Assembly: GCA_943787745.1 (NCBI GenBank)
Contig: CALSNJ010000007.1
Coordinates: 62,001-126,000, forward strand
Direction of reading: 5' to 3'
Length of the DNA: 64,000 nucleotides
Source of the DNA: an uncultured Alphaproteobacteria bacterium
GTDB lineage: Bacteria; Pseudomonadota; Alphaproteobacteria; UBA6615
Part shown: positions 34,831 through 42,489 of the stretch, in pieces
Position numbering within the stretch: position 1 is the first letter of the stretch
Layout: every line of letters starts with the position of its first letter
Notes under the pieces: model-generated
The model's input: only the letters and a program-made list of their open reading frames with translations
The model's database searches: none
Told to the model about the DNA's origin: nothing
Translations under genes and position numbers: made by a program

Positions 34831-36345
34831 CTATTTCCAAATCGGCTTGCCTGAACCCGGCAGGCCCAGATCGTCCCACATTGCCGAAACTTTTTCGACT
34901 ACGTCTTGATCCATGTCTATTTCCTTGCCCCATTCGCGGGTCGTCTCGGGCGCGATCTTGTTGGTCGCATCCAGACCAGCCTTGCTTCCCAAACTGGAAA
35001 CAGGCGAGGCGAAGTCAAGATAATCGATGGGGGTGTCTTCGATCAGTGTGATGTCACGGGCCGGGTCCATGCGGGTTGAAACGGCCCACATGACGTCCTT
35101 CCAGTCCCGGATGTCGATGTCATCATCCACGACGATGACCCATTTGGTGTACATGAATTGTCGCAGATAAGACCACACGCCCATCATCACGCGCTTGGCA
35201 TGACCCGGATAGGCCTTCTTCATGGAGACAACCGCAATCCGATAGGAACAGCCCTCGGGCGGCAGCCAGAAATCAGTGATCTCCGGAAATGCCTGCTGAA
35301 GGAGCGGCACAAAAACGTCGTTGAGCGCTTCGCCCAGAACTGAAGGCTCGTCAGGCGGTCGGCCGGTGAAGGTCGAGAGATAGATCGGGTCCCGGCGCAT
35401 GGTGATCGCGCTGACATGAAAGACCGGGAACTGCTCGACGGAGTTGTAGTAGCCGGTGTGATCGCCATAAGGACCTTCGTCACCATACTCATCGAGCGAA
35501 ACATGTCCCTCGATGACAATCTCGGCGGATGCCGGAACTTTCAGCGGGACTGTCTTGCAGTCGACAAGTTCCAGCCGCTTGCCGCGGAGCAGGCCGGCGA
35601 ATTGATATTCCGACAATGTGTCAGGCACCGGCGTGACGGCCGCAATGATTGTGCCTGGGTCGGCCCCGATCACAACGGCGGCGGGCAGCGGGTCGGGACG
35701 TTCGGATTTCCAGCGTGCATGATGCTGCGCGCCACCACGATGCTTCAGCCAGCGCATATAAGTCGTTTTCGGGCCGGTCACCTGCATACGGTAGATGCCG
35801 AGGTTGAACGCATCCTCGCGCTTGCCGTCCGGGTTTGGACCCTGTGTGACGACCAGTGGCCATGTGATCAGCGGAGCTGGCTCGCCGGGCCAGCAGGTCT
35901 GGATCGGCAGTTTTGAAAGGTCGATATCATCACCGGTCAGAACCACTTCGTGAACGGGTCCTGAGGACACTTTTTTGGGACGCATCGCCATGACGGTGCG
36001 CAGCAGGGGCAGTTTGTCCCAGGCATCGCGCAAGCCGCCTGGCGGCTCGGGCTGGCGCAGGAAAGCCAGGGTTTCGCCGACTTCGCGAAGCTGCTCGGGT
36101 TCACGGTCCATGCCCCAGGCGACGCGCTCGACAGTCCCGAACAGATTGACCAGAACGGGGATCGGGTTCGGCTGGCCATCGTCACCGATAACATTCTCAA
36201 ACAGGACGGCGGGGCCACCTTCGGCCAGCAGGCGGGTCTGAATTTCTGTCATCTCGAGTTTTGTCGACACGGGATGGGAGACGCGGATCAGGCGACCGCT
36301 GTCTTCAAGTCTGGTGATAAATTCGCGAAGGCTGGCATATGGCAT
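34831..36345 (-). CDS. ubiD: UbiD-family prenylated-FMN-dependent decarboxylase
   Basis: A 504-residue decarboxylase. The N-terminus [19 protein letters not shown] (19 residues) and [16 protein letters not shown] are typical of 3-octaprenyl-4-hydroxybenzoate carboxy-lyases. The active-site region has [14 protein letters not shown], the prFMN/metal site around [17 protein letters not shown], and the C-terminal [20 protein letters not shown]. It needs prenylated FMN made by UbiX, which is not in the window. ubiA is 1.3 kb away on the same strand, supporting a ubiquinone role over aromatic-acid catabolism. Divergent from the next gene. Confidence 0.92.
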   Translation of the reverse strand: MPYASLREFITRLEDSGRLIRVSHPVSTKLEMTEIQTRLLAEGGPAVLFENVIGDDGQPNPIPVLVNLFGTVERVAWGMDREPEQLREVGETLAFLRQPEPPGGLRDAWDKLPLLRTVMAMRPKKVSSGPVHEVVLTGDDIDLSKLPIQTCWPGEPAPLITWPLVVTQGPNPDGKREDAFNLGIYRMQVTGPKTTYMRWLKHRGGAQHHARWKSERPDPLPAAVVIGADPGTIIAAVTPVPDTLSEYQFAGLLRGKRLELVDCKTVPLKVPASAEIVIEGHVSLDEYGDEGPYGDHTGYYNSVEQFPVFHVSAITMRRDPIYLSTFTGRPPDEPSVLGEALNDVFVPLLQQAFPEITDFWLPPEGCSYRIAVVSMKKAYPGHAKRVMMGVWSYLRQFMYTKWVIVVDDDIDIRDWKDVMWAVSTRMDPARDITLIEDTPIDYLDFASPVSSLGSKAGLDATNKIAPETTREWGKEIDMDQDVVEKVSAMWDDLGLPGSGKPIWK

Positions 36346-36400
36346 GGGACTGACTTAGAGCGTTCGCCTGTCCACACGTCAAGACAGGGATCGACTTGCG

Positions 36401-37153
36401 ATGCATCATCGCGGGGTCGAATATGTGCCCATGAACCAAGATCCTTTTGAGACTGATCCCGTGCTGGTCCGTGCCGCAGGCTACCCATACGACATCACAG
36501 CGCATTCCTTCACCTTTGTGCGTGGGGCGGAGGCGCCGTTTGATTCCGCATTGCGCGAAGGCCGCCGCCCGGTGATCGGCTATGGCTCGAACCAGTCTCC
36601 GTTACGCCTGCGTCAGAAATACGGAACCGACCATGAACCCATCCCGGTGCAACGGGCCTGGTTGTCAGATCATGATGTCGTCTATTCCGCGCATTTTTCG
36701 AGCTATGGCTCCTTGCCGGCCGCGTTGCGGCACGTTCCGGGAACCCGCGTCGCTGTTGCCGTGAATTGGCTGAGTGATGCGGAACTTGAAATCATGCATC
36801 CTACAGAAGTCGACAGTTATGACTTTGCCCATTTGAACAACCTGGAACTGCAACTCGATGGGGGTGAAGTTCTGGAAAGGGCCTATGCCTATCTCAGTTT
36901 TCGTGGCCATGTGGGGGACGCTGGTCGACCGTTTTCCTTGAAGGAGGTCGCGTCTGAAAATCGGCAGTTCCCCGAACTCGGTCAACGCGAAGCTCTCTCG
37001 CTGATGCGGGACCGGATCGCACCAGACGATGATTTGGCGCGTTTCGTGCGCGCACATATTACAGATTCGGCGCTGCGCGATGCCCGGGTCGCAGAGCTGG
37101 AACGTTTTGCCCTGCCGGTTGCGCATGCTGCTCACGAGGTTGTGGAAATGTAA
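36401..37153 (+). CDS. Gamma-glutamylcyclotransferase-fold protein
   Basis: A 250-residue protein. The YGSNQSPLRLR segment (about residues 60-70) matches the YGSN loop of gamma-glutamylcyclotransferase-like proteins, and an acidic segment MHPTEVDSYD follows the beta-barrel region. Longer than simple GGCT proteins (about 150 residues), it has an extra C-terminal helical part. The start is uncertain: ATG 36401 has AGGGA ten bases upstream, while ATG 36431 (MNQDPFETD) would give 240 residues. The substrate is unknown; gamma-glutamylamines or a non-enzymatic role are possible. Confidence 0.65.
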   Translation: MHHRGVEYVPMNQDPFETDPVLVRAAGYPYDITAHSFTFVRGAEAPFDSALREGRRPVIGYGSNQSPLRLRQKYGTDHEPIPVQRAWLSDHDVVYSAHFSSYGSLPAALRHVPGTRVAVAVNWLSDAELEIMHPTEVDSYDFAHLNNLELQLDGGEVLERAYAYLSFRGHVGDAGRPFSLKEVASENRQFPELGQREALSLMRDRIAPDDDLARFVRAHITDSALRDARVAELERFALPVAHAAHEVVEM

Positions 37154-37227
37154 GCCTGCACTTTGATTTGTGTGTCACGTTTTGTGCGATAAAAATTAAC
37201 CAACGAGTTAAATATAAGGAAAGACTG

Positions 37228-37611
37228 ATGCCTGCACCTGGAACCTTTCACTGGAACGAACTGACGACGACCGATCTGGAGGGTGCCAAGGCTTTCTATG
37301 AGAAAGCAATTGGCTGGGAGTTCGAATCGATGACGATGGCGGATGGCGGCACGTATTACATCGCGAAGGTCGATGGCGCACCTGCAGCCGGGCTGATGGA
37401 GCATACGGACAATATGCCTGAGGGAACGCCCTCTCATTGGCGATCCTATATTTCGGTCAAGGATGTGGACGCGACATTGGCAACCGCAGTGATGGCGGGC
37501 GGAACACAGATCTACGAAGCTTTTGACATTCCTGGCGTCGGGCGTATTGGCGGTTTCTTCGACCCTCAGGGTGGTGCCATCAATGTGATGACCCCGGCCA
37601 CGTTTCACTGA
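37228..37611 (+). CDS. VOC (glyoxalase/bleomycin-resistance) family protein
   Basis: A 127-residue protein with the two beta-alpha-beta-beta-beta repeats of the vicinal-oxygen-chelate fold. The ATG at 37228 (MPAPGTFHWNEL) has AAGGA upstream. The first module starts FHWNELTTTDLEGAKAFYEK, and the second contains SYISVKDVDATLATAVMAGG. It ends GGAINVMTPATFH. Such proteins can be dioxygenases, lyases, or metal-free ligand binders; no diagnostic residues settle it. It converges on ubiA with adjoining stops. Confidence 0.85.
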   Translation: MPAPGTFHWNELTTTDLEGAKAFYEKAIGWEFESMTMADGGTYYIAKVDGAPAAGLMEHTDNMPEGTPSHWRSYISVKDVDATLATAVMAGGTQIYEAFDIPGVGRIGGFFDPQGGAINVMTPATFH

Positions 37612-38538
37612 TCAGACAACGACCCTCCCGGCAATGGCCGCGAGAAAAATGATCAGACCAAAATCGCGGTTGGCACGGAATTTTGTCAGACAGTCCTTGG
37701 GGTCATCAAAGTCGATGGTCGCGGTCTGCCAGATGAGATGTGCGACGCCGGCCGCCAGCCCGATCCAAAAGAGCCAGCCGATACCGGCTATCCATGCCGA
37801 CAGGGATAGCAGCGCCACACAGACAATATAGAACCCTGCGATCCAGGGGCGAGTGTTGGCGCCGAGCAGGCGCGCTGTCGATTTGATCCCGACAAGCGCG
37901 TCGTCTTCCTTGTCCTGATGGGCGTAGATCGTGTCGTATCCCAGCGTCCAGAAAAAGCCTGCAGCATAGAGCACCATTGCGGACGGTTCGATCTCTCCAC
38001 GGACAACGGCCCAACCCAATAACACCCCCCAGTTAAACGTCAGTCCGAGCCAGGCCTGAGGCCACCAGGTGATCCGCTTCATCAGCGGGTACGGCACAAT
38101 AAGTGCCAGGCTGAGGGCTCCGACGGCCATGGCGAACAAGTTGAATTGGACGAGAATGCCAAAGCTGATGAGCAGCAAGGCAGCCAGAAAAGCGAGGGCG
38201 GCGCGAACCCGGATGGCACCCGAGGCCAGCGGGCGGTCGGCGGTACGTGCGACTTTTGAATCGAAATCACGATCAAACAGATCATTGATCACACAACCCG
38301 CACCGCGCATCAGGATGGCGCCGATTCCAAACAATGCGACCCAGAGAGGGTTGGGCCAGTTGCCAGGTGGCATGGCCATGGCAAGCGCCCACCATCCCGG
38401 CAGCAGCAAGAGCCAGGTTCCGATCGGCCGGTCCAGCCGCATGAGACGTGCATAGGGTCGTGCCCAAGCTGGAACAAATCGATCGAGCCAGTTGCCGCGC
38501 GGTATGTCGCTCGCGTTATGATGGGGTGTGTCATTCAT
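37612..38538 (-). CDS. ubiA: 4-hydroxybenzoate polyprenyltransferase
   Basis: A 308-residue inner-membrane prenyltransferase that attaches the polyprenyl tail to 4-hydroxybenzoate in ubiquinone synthesis. The ATG at 38538 (MNDTPHHNAS) is preferred over a TTG two codons earlier. RPIGTWLLLLPGWWALAMA starts the first helix. The Mg-diphosphate motif NDLFDRDFD lies at residues 85-93 and the second aspartate region is YAHQDKEDDALVGIKSTA. Eight or nine membrane helices are predicted by eye. It overlaps the leader of the divergent rsmE gene. Confidence 0.95.
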   Translation of the reverse strand: MNDTPHHNASDIPRGNWLDRFVPAWARPYARLMRLDRPIGTWLLLLPGWWALAMAMPPGNWPNPLWVALFGIGAILMRGAGCVINDLFDRDFDSKVARTADRPLASGAIRVRAALAFLAALLLISFGILVQFNLFAMAVGALSLALIVPYPLMKRITWWPQAWLGLTFNWGVLLGWAVVRGEIEPSAMVLYAAGFFWTLGYDTIYAHQDKEDDALVGIKSTARLLGANTRPWIAGFYIVCVALLSLSAWIAGIGWLFWIGLAAGVAHLIWQTATIDFDDPKDCLTKFRANRDFGLIIFLAAIAGRVVV

Positions 38539-38586
38539 GACCAATGCTTAACCCAACAGGCCGCGCGCCCCAATCCGGAAATTCAG

Positions 38587-39351
38587 ATGTCGGACACCAA
38601 AGCGAGTTTCACCCGTTTGCGTCTTTATGTAGATGATGATCTGACCACCGGCATGGCGTTGCCTCTCAGCCGGGACCAGAGCCACTATCTGCAGAATGTC
38701 ATGCGGCGTGGCGAGGGCGACCGGGTCGCGTTGTTCAATGGCCGCGATGGAGAATACTGGGCGCAGATTGTGGCGGCAAAACGCGGAGCGGTCATAGTGG
38801 AAGCAGCCGAACAGTTGCGGCCACAAACCCCCGAGCCCGACCTCTGGCTGGCCTTTGCGCCGATCAAACGTGCGGCACTGGCGTTTCTGACGGCGAAAGC
38901 GACCGAGCTTGGGGTCTCGAAATTGATCCCGGTTCTCACCGCGCGGACCAACTCCGAACGGGTCAACACCAAACGTTTGCGCGCCAATGCCATAGAAGCC
39001 GCGGAGCAATCCGAGCGGTTGAGCGTGCCTGAAATCGCCGAGCCGTTGAAGTTTCAGAAGTTCCTGCGTGACTGGCCGGTTGATCGTCGGTTGTTGGTCG
39101 GGGATGAAACCGGGACGGGTCGGCCTGTCGCAGAGATCGCCCGGCAGCTCGCTCAAACGCCTGGTTCTCTGGCTGTCATGACCGGACCGGAGGGCGGCTT
39201 TGCACCTGATGAGCTTGACCAACTCGGTGAACTTCCCTTTGTTACATCTATCGGGCTTGGTCCGCGCGTGTTGCGGGCCGATACGGCTGCACTGGCTGCA
39301 TTGTCCGTTGTTCAGGCGATCGCCGGGGACTGGACGTCCACGCGGTCATAG
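38587..39351 (+). CDS. rsmE: 16S rRNA (uracil-1498-N3) methyltransferase
   Basis: A 254-residue SPOUT methyltransferase for U1498. The ATG at 38587 (MSDTKASFTRLR) has GGAA upstream. The N-terminal PUA-like domain contains RDQSHYLQNVMRRGEGDRV (RNA binding). The C-terminal knot shows MTGPEGGFAPDELD and GLGPRVLRADTAALAAL, the SAM-binding signature of this family. Divergent from ubiA; gshA follows 28 bases later, and the ubiA-rsmE-gshA arrangement is common in alphaproteobacteria. Confidence 0.94.
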   Translation: MSDTKASFTRLRLYVDDDLTTGMALPLSRDQSHYLQNVMRRGEGDRVALFNGRDGEYWAQIVAAKRGAVIVEAAEQLRPQTPEPDLWLAFAPIKRAALAFLTAKATELGVSKLIPVLTARTNSERVNTKRLRANAIEAAEQSERLSVPEIAEPLKFQKFLRDWPVDRRLLVGDETGTGRPVAEIARQLAQTPGSLAVMTGPEGGFAPDELDQLGELPFVTSIGLGPRVLRADTAALAALSVVQAIAGDWTSTRS

Positions 39352-39379
39352 ATTTCGCTGTAATTCGGGGAACTTTCAT

Positions 39380-40747
39380 ATGGCAGCTCCATCCTCTGGC
39401 GGCGGCCCGGTCATCGAAACCAAACAGCAACTCATCGACTGGATCGCCGAAGGCGAGAAGCCGAAAGAGGATTGGCGGATTGGCACCGAGCACGAGAAAT
39501 TTGCGTTCCGGCAATCAGACCACAAGACACTTTCCTATGACGGAAAGCCGGGCATTCGTGATTTGCTCGAGGGCTTGCAGCGTTTCGGCTGGGAACCGGT
39601 CTACGAGGGTGACAACGTTATTGCGCTGACCGGCGAGAGTGGTGCGAATATTTCGCTGGAGCCGGGTGGGCAGTTCGAGCTGTCCGGTGCGCCTCTCGAG
39701 ACCCTGCATCAGACCTGCGATGAGGTGCATGAGCATCTGCGACAGCTTCGTGAGGTGAACAGCGAACTCGGCGTGGCCATGATCGGGATGGGTTTTCACC
39801 CGACCCTGACACGTGAAGATGCACCCTGGATGCCCAAGGGCCGATACAAGATCATGCGCGATTACATGACCAAAGTCGGCACCATGGGGCATGACATGAT
39901 GCTGCGCACCTGTACCGTTCAGGTGAACCTCGATTTCTCTGACGAGGCGGATATGGTCCGTAAGATGCGTGTCGGCATGGCGTTGCAGCCCGTCGCGACA
40001 GCGCTCTTCGCGAACTCACCTTTTCGGGAAGGACAACCGACGGACTATGTGAGTTTGCGCAGTCATGTCTGGACTGATGTTGACAATGACCGCTCGGGAA
40101 TTCTGCCATTCGTCTTTGATGACGACTTCGGATATGAGCGCTATGTCGACTATGTCCTCGATACGCCGATGTACTTTGTCTACCGCGATGGCGGTTACAT
40201 CGATGCCTCTGGGCAATCCTTCCGGGATTTCATGGAAGGAAACCTGCAGGCCCTCCCCGGTGAACGCGCAACCATGGGCGACTGGACGGACCACACGACG
40301 ACGCTTTTCCCCGAGGTCCGGTTGAAAAAGTTTCTGGAAATGCGCGGTGCCGATGGAGGCCCGTGGCGTCGGGTATGCGCGTTGCCGGCCTTCTGGGTCG
40401 GGCTCTTGTATGACTCGACCGCATTGGAGGCAGCCAGCCAGATGATTGCGGATTGGTCTGCCGATGAGGTGATCGACTTGCGCAATGCTGTTCCCAAACA
40501 TGGTCTTGCTGCGCCATTTCGCAATCGCACGATGCTGGAACTGGCGCGTGAGGCGCTCGAAATTTCCCGGATGGGCCTCAAGAACCGTGCCTTGACCGAT
40601 TTCTGGGGCCAGGATGAAAGCCATTTCCTGTCTACGCTCGAACAAATCGCAGATAGCGGACTGACGCCTGCCGAGAACAAGCTTGCAGCGTTTGAAGGTC
40701 GTTGGGATCGCAATGTCGAACGGGCCTTCGAAGAGTACGCCTGGTAA
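39380..40747 (+). CDS. gshA: Glutamate-cysteine ligase, plant-type
   Basis: A 455-residue ligase for the first step of glutathione synthesis. The ATG at 39380 (MAAPSSGGG) has CGGGGAA upstream. It has the substrate/ATP-site signatures of the alphaproteobacterial/plant family: DWRIGTEHEKFAF, SLEPGGQFELSGAPLETLHQT, MIGMGFHPTLT, MPKGRYKIMRDYM and RTCTVQVNLDF. The C-terminus has FWGQDESHFLSTL. The length is typical. The stop is followed by an A-run and a GC hairpin that reads as a terminator mainly for the opposite strand. Confidence 0.94.
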   Translation: MAAPSSGGGPVIETKQQLIDWIAEGEKPKEDWRIGTEHEKFAFRQSDHKTLSYDGKPGIRDLLEGLQRFGWEPVYEGDNVIALTGESGANISLEPGGQFELSGAPLETLHQTCDEVHEHLRQLREVNSELGVAMIGMGFHPTLTREDAPWMPKGRYKIMRDYMTKVGTMGHDMMLRTCTVQVNLDFSDEADMVRKMRVGMALQPVATALFANSPFREGQPTDYVSLRSHVWTDVDNDRSGILPFVFDDDFGYERYVDYVLDTPMYFVYRDGGYIDASGQSFRDFMEGNLQALPGERATMGDWTDHTTTLFPEVRLKKFLEMRGADGGPWRRVCALPAFWVGLLYDSTALEAASQMIADWSADEVIDLRNAVPKHGLAAPFRNRTMLELAREALEISRMGLKNRALTDFWGQDESHFLSTLEQIADSGLTPAENKLAAFEGRWDRNVERAFEEYAW

Positions 40748-40778
40748 AAAAACGCCCTCCCCGTTTCCGGAGAGGGCG
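40747..40778 (-). terminator. Rho-independent terminator for leftward transcription
   Basis: An 11-bp stem with one mismatch (CGCCCTCCCCG at 40753-40763 with CGGAGAGGGCG at 40768-40778, loop TTTC). Read on the minus strand, it is followed by a run of six to seven T's overlapping the gshA stop. It would end transcripts coming from the two small minus-strand genes to the right. Confidence 0.7.
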
Positions 40779-40977
40779 GCGAGAATTCGACTTCATGTCA
40801 ACATATATCCGGCTCGCATACGGATATTTGTAGTGACGGGGCTCTCAGGGGTATGGGGAGAGGTGCTTGAGGCCGTCTGGTGTCGGCATGGGGCAAGCAT
40901 CCCGTCATAGAAGTCTGTCTTCGCAGCCCGAACTATGGGAGGAGCAGGCTGCGCAGCACCGGCCTGCCTAGGGCCGG
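40779..40977 (-). ncRNA. Candidate structured RNA or 3' UTR region with several hairpins
   Basis: No gene fits this 190-base stretch. It contains, left to right: ATATCCG/CGGATAT (40805-40811, 40821-40827); an outer stem GTGACGGG/CCCGTCAT (40833-40840, 40901-40908) enclosing GTGCTTG/CAAGCAT (40863-40869, 40894-40900) and GCCG/CGGC (40872-40875, 40884-40887); CGCAGCC/GGCTGCG (40922-40928, 40947-40953); and CCGGCC/GGCCGG (40959-40964, 40972-40977), which overlaps the stop of the minus-strand gene. A leftward transcript would end at the terminator at 40747-40778. I recognise no known RNA family. Confidence 0.35.
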
Positions 40978-41156
40978 TTCTGTTCGAATAGGCTTGTCAG
41001 AGTCTCCATTGCAGATCCGTTTGTGAGCGCGGATGCATCAAGGCCGGCCTCGGAGAGCACGGCCTCCGGATCTATGTTTTCCATAAGCTCAGCGGGGTTT
41101 ACCTCACCAAGGAAACTGGTGGCCGATCCAAACAATGAAGAAAAGTCGAACAACAT
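40968..41156 (-). CDS. Small protein of unknown function (62 aa)
   Basis: Starts MLFDFSSLFGSATSFLGEV, acidic overall, with helix-forming segments NPAELMENIDPEAVLSEAG and NGSAMETLTSLFEQNRP. No signal peptide or membrane segment is clear; the N-terminal FSSLFGSATSFLG is amphipathic. A strong AAGGAGA ribosome binding site lies just upstream, and the gene begins 11 bases after the DUF465 protein gene, so both are likely translated from one message. Function not recognised. Confidence 0.6.
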   Translation of the reverse strand: MLFDFSSLFGSATSFLGEVNPAELMENIDPEAVLSEAGLDASALTNGSAMETLTSLFEQNRP

Positions 41157-41167
41157 GTCTCTCCTTG

Positions 41168-41389
41168 TCAGGCTGCGGCGCGCGCAGCTGTGTCTTCAAG
41201 GGACTCCAGCTGGTTAGAAATTAATTCGATTTGTTGTTGCACACGAAGCCGCATGCGCTTGAGTGTCTGGAGTTCGCCTGTGTCAGCATGCGGCTGAGTC
41301 TGGTCGGCGTGGATATCGGTATCGAGTTCACTGTGCAGCCGGGTCAGGGCGGCAAGGCGGTCCCTCAAAACAGAACGTCGGACGTACAT
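41168..41389 (-). CDS. YdcH-like (DUF465) small coiled-coil protein
   Basis: A 73-residue helical protein with the DUF465 pattern: LTRLHSELDTDIHADQ, a central proline-less turn around PHADTGELQ, then LKRMRLRVQQQIELISNQL. It is predicted to be a helical hairpin or coiled coil. The ribosome binding site TTGAGGAAG is good. Family function is unknown, though members are abundant cytoplasmic proteins. Divergent from the OxyR-like regulator gene, sharing a 145-base promoter region. Confidence 0.72.
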   Translation of the reverse strand: MYVRRSVLRDRLAALTRLHSELDTDIHADQTQPHADTGELQTLKRMRLRVQQQIELISNQLESLEDTAARAAA

Positions 41390-41477
41390 TGTTCTTCCTC
41401 AAGCTCACAACTCTTCGTTCACACAAGAGATAGGCCATCATCTGAATTCAATAAAGACAATGAAAGTAGATAGTTTG

Positions 41478-41492
41478 ATAGAATTATCCTAT
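41478..41492 (+). promoter_or_regulatory. OxyR-type dyad ATAG-N7-CTAT upstream of the LysR regulator
   Basis: ATAG (41478-41481), seven bases, CTAT (41489-41492) matches the OxyR half-operator. A further ATAG lies at 41470-41473 and a further CTAT 11 bases downstream. The site centres about 50 bases before the regulator ATG, where autorepression or activation of the divergent small-protein gene would be exerted. Confidence 0.45.
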
Positions 41493-41534
41493 TGATGGGG
41501 CTCTATTCAGCGGGACAGTTTTCAGGGTGCGCGA

Positions 41535-42467
41535 ATGCGGGATACATCTATTACTTTGAAGCAGTTGCGCTACCTCGTCGCGCTGGCTGATGCGCGGCAC
41601 TTCAGAATTGCGGCCGAAGACTGCGGCATCGCGCAGCCTTCTCTCAGCGTGCAAATCCAGAATCTGGAAGATGTCCTCAGCGCCCGGCTTGTGGAACGCC
41701 ATCGCTCCGGTGTGGTGCTCACACCGGTTGGTCGTGAAGTGGTGGCGCGGGCACGGCGTGTGCTGCTCGATGTGCAGGGGATCCTCGATGTGTCCACATC
41801 ATCTGCGCAAAACCTTGTGGGTACGATCCGTCTTGGCGTGAAGCCAACTTTGGGTCCTTATCTGCTGCCGCGCGTGGTGGAGACGCTGCATCGGCAGAAT
41901 CCTGAACTCAAACTTTATATTCGCGAGGGCGCCCCGCACGAACTTGAGAGGGAATTAACCCATGGGACCCATGATTTGATTTTGGCACAACTGCCAGTCG
42001 TCTCGTCGGAACTGGCAGTGGAAAGGTTGTTCCGTGAACCGGTCTATCTGGCCCTGGCAGCCGAGCATCCGCTTGCCGCGCGGGATGATATCGGGAGCGA
42101 AGATCTACAGGGTTTGCCGATCCTCTATCTCACGCCGGACTACCATCTGCACGATCAGGTTCACGCCCTTTGTGAGGAATTTGGTGCGGAGCTGGTGCGC
42201 GACTATGAGGGGACGAGTTTGGATGCCCTCCGCCAGATGGTCGCGATGAATATCGGCGCGACCTTCTTGCCGGCTCTTTACGCGCACTCAGAAATCCGGG
42301 GAGATGGGGATGTCGTGACCAAGACACTTCGCAATCGTCAGGTTTCGCGCTCGATCGGCCTTGTCTGGCGAAAAGGTGCGGGCCGTGCCCCGGCTTATCA
42401 AGCAATCGCGCGGGTCATACGCAAGGTGGTCAGCGAGCAATATCCGATGGTCGTGCGCGAGGGTTAG
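41535..42467 (+). CDS. LysR-family regulator, OxyR-like, with histidine at the peroxidatic cysteine position
   Basis: A 310-residue LysR regulator: helix-turn-helix at residues about 9-65 (TLKQLRYLVALADARHF, CGIAQPSLSVQIQNLE) and an effector domain. Alignment with OxyR is good around LPILYLTPDYHLHDQVHALC and TSLDALRQMVA. In E. coli OxyR, Cys199 and Cys208 form the peroxide-induced disulfide. Here the Cys199 equivalent is His204 (YHLHDQ) and the Cys208 equivalent is Cys213. It therefore probably cannot sense peroxide by the standard disulfide. Convergent with the efflux genes. I leave the symbol blank for that reason. Confidence 0.85.
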   Translation: MRDTSITLKQLRYLVALADARHFRIAAEDCGIAQPSLSVQIQNLEDVLSARLVERHRSGVVLTPVGREVVARARRVLLDVQGILDVSTSSAQNLVGTIRLGVKPTLGPYLLPRVVETLHRQNPELKLYIREGAPHELERELTHGTHDLILAQLPVVSSELAVERLFREPVYLALAAEHPLAARDDIGSEDLQGLPILYLTPDYHLHDQVHALCEEFGAELVRDYEGTSLDALRQMVAMNIGATFLPALYAHSEIRGDGDVVTKTLRNRQVSRSIGLVWRKGAGRAPAYQAIARVIRKVVSEQYPMVVREG

Positions 42468-42489
42468 TTCTCCGCGTCTTCCCTCGGGC

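Noticed and set aside
40779-40977. Assignment of the structured region to 6S, SRP or tmRNA
   Set aside because: None of the hallmark sequences (GGAAGCAGCC-type SRP loop, tmRNA TPsiC-like end, known 6S neighbours zapA/ygfA) is present. Left as an unnamed candidate.
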